This document shows, one piece after another, positions 12,477 through 12,711 of a stretch of DNA of 12,711 nucleotides. Origin of the DNA: an uncultured Bacillota bacterium (lineage in GTDB: Bacteria; Bacillota_I; Bacilli_A; RF39; UBA660); assembly GCA_947165195.1 (NCBI GenBank), contig CAMUZJ010000029.1, positions 1-12,711 of the forward strand. The letters are read 5' to 3'. Made by a program: the position numbers and the translations under genes. Every line of letters starts with the position of its first letter. The stretch's first letter is position 1. Below the pieces are notes generated by a model. That model saw only the letters and a list, made by a program, of their open reading frames with translations, ran no database searches and had not been told where the DNA came from.

Positions 12477-12711
12477 TTAAAATATTGAGGAAGAATTATT
12501 TGATTTACTTTTAGACTTTAATTCTTTTGATTTTCTAAGTTGTGTATAAGTTTGTAGTCTTCCTTCTAAAGACTTATAAATAGTATCGGCACCTAGAAAT
12601 GAAAAAAATCCTGTCCACAAGCTTTTAGGAAAGGGAATACTTGTAAAAGATAGACAAAATAAAATACTAAATAAAATATTTACAAAAAAAGAATATATAA
12701 CTATATATTTT
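12477..12711 (-). CDS. C-terminal part of a small membrane protein (partial, 5' end beyond the window)
   Basis: The last 78 codons of a gene cut by the right edge, ending in TAA at 12477-12479. The visible part begins inside a hydrophobic helix (YIVIYSFFVNILFSILFCL), has a short loop with FPKSLWTGFFSFLGAD (a second, amphipathic or membrane segment) and ends in a basic and serine-rich tail (RKSKELKSKSKSNNSSS). The arrangement of short membrane helices plus a charged cytoplasmic tail recalls phage-type holins and other small membrane proteins, but I do not recognise the family with certainty. It lies just upstream of the T7SS promoter on the same strand, so it could belong to a further T7SS-related operon. 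No clear terminator is seen in the 77 bp between the two genes. Confidence 0.7.
   Translation of the reverse strand, partial: KYIVIYSFFVNILFSILFCLSFTSIPFPKSLWTGFFSFLGADTIYKSLEGRLQTYTQLRKSKELKSKSKSNNSSSIF

Noticed and set aside
1..12711. Holin-endolysin or prophage interpretation linking the left-edge amidase and right-edge membrane protein
   Set aside because: They are more than 12 kb apart with ordinary chromosomal genes between them and no phage structural genes, integrase or attachment repeats.
1..12711. tRNA, rRNA, CRISPR array or insertion sequence
   Set aside because: No tRNA-like cloverleaf, rRNA stretch, regularly spaced repeats or transposase coding sequence was seen; nearly all DNA is accounted for by genes and their signals.

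Overview
The window is AT-rich (roughly 30% G+C by eye) bacterial DNA. Shine-Dalgarno sites are strong (AGGAGG, GGGGTGA), promoters are sigma-A-like, genes are packed tightly, and TGA serves as a stop (7326-7328). The gene families point to a low-GC Bacillota (Firmicutes) lineage using the standard code. They do not fix the genus; an uncultured gut Bacilli or Clostridia with a small genome would fit.

Left part (1-2541, all minus strand). A cut-off N-acetylmuramoyl-L-alanine amidase lies at the left edge. Next comes a compact RiPP cassette: two paralogous Cys-rich precursor peptides (1667-1849 and 241-426) on either side of a radical SAM/SPASM maturase (485-1591). Both precursors end in the same tandem CXXX pattern. 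Each is followed by a hairpin of identical architecture, and the two hairpins differ by compensatory base-pair changes. The order precursor A - terminator - maturase - precursor B - terminator suggests more precursor than enzyme is made. No exporter or leader peptidase is visible. An HD-domain phosphohydrolase-like gene with a probable TTG start follows.

Middle (2663-7105). An Abi_2-type HEPN protein and a membrane-anchored HtrA-like protease form an overlapping minus-strand pair. A 98-bp divergent promoter region separates them from a plus-strand pair: a zinc-dependent phospholipase C family protein without a signal peptide, and a divergent SpoIID-like protein that has lost both its export signal and the expected catalytic Glu.

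Right part (7102-12711, minus strand). A type VII secretion (T7SSb) operon runs EssC ATPase, EsaB/YukD ubiquitin-like protein, then two very small helical ESAT-6/WXG100-like proteins. Spacing is tight and the promoter upstream of EssC carries a 10-bp homopolymer in its spacer. EssA, EssB and EsaA are not in the window. The C-terminal end of a small membrane protein is cut by the right edge. The plus-strand pair and the T7SS operon converge on one hairpin whose loop holds both stop codons.

The best candidates for something little described are the CXXX-repeat RiPP cassette, the unusual SpoIID-like protein, the Abi_2-HtrA operon and the reduced T7SS with a possibly phase-variable promoter.
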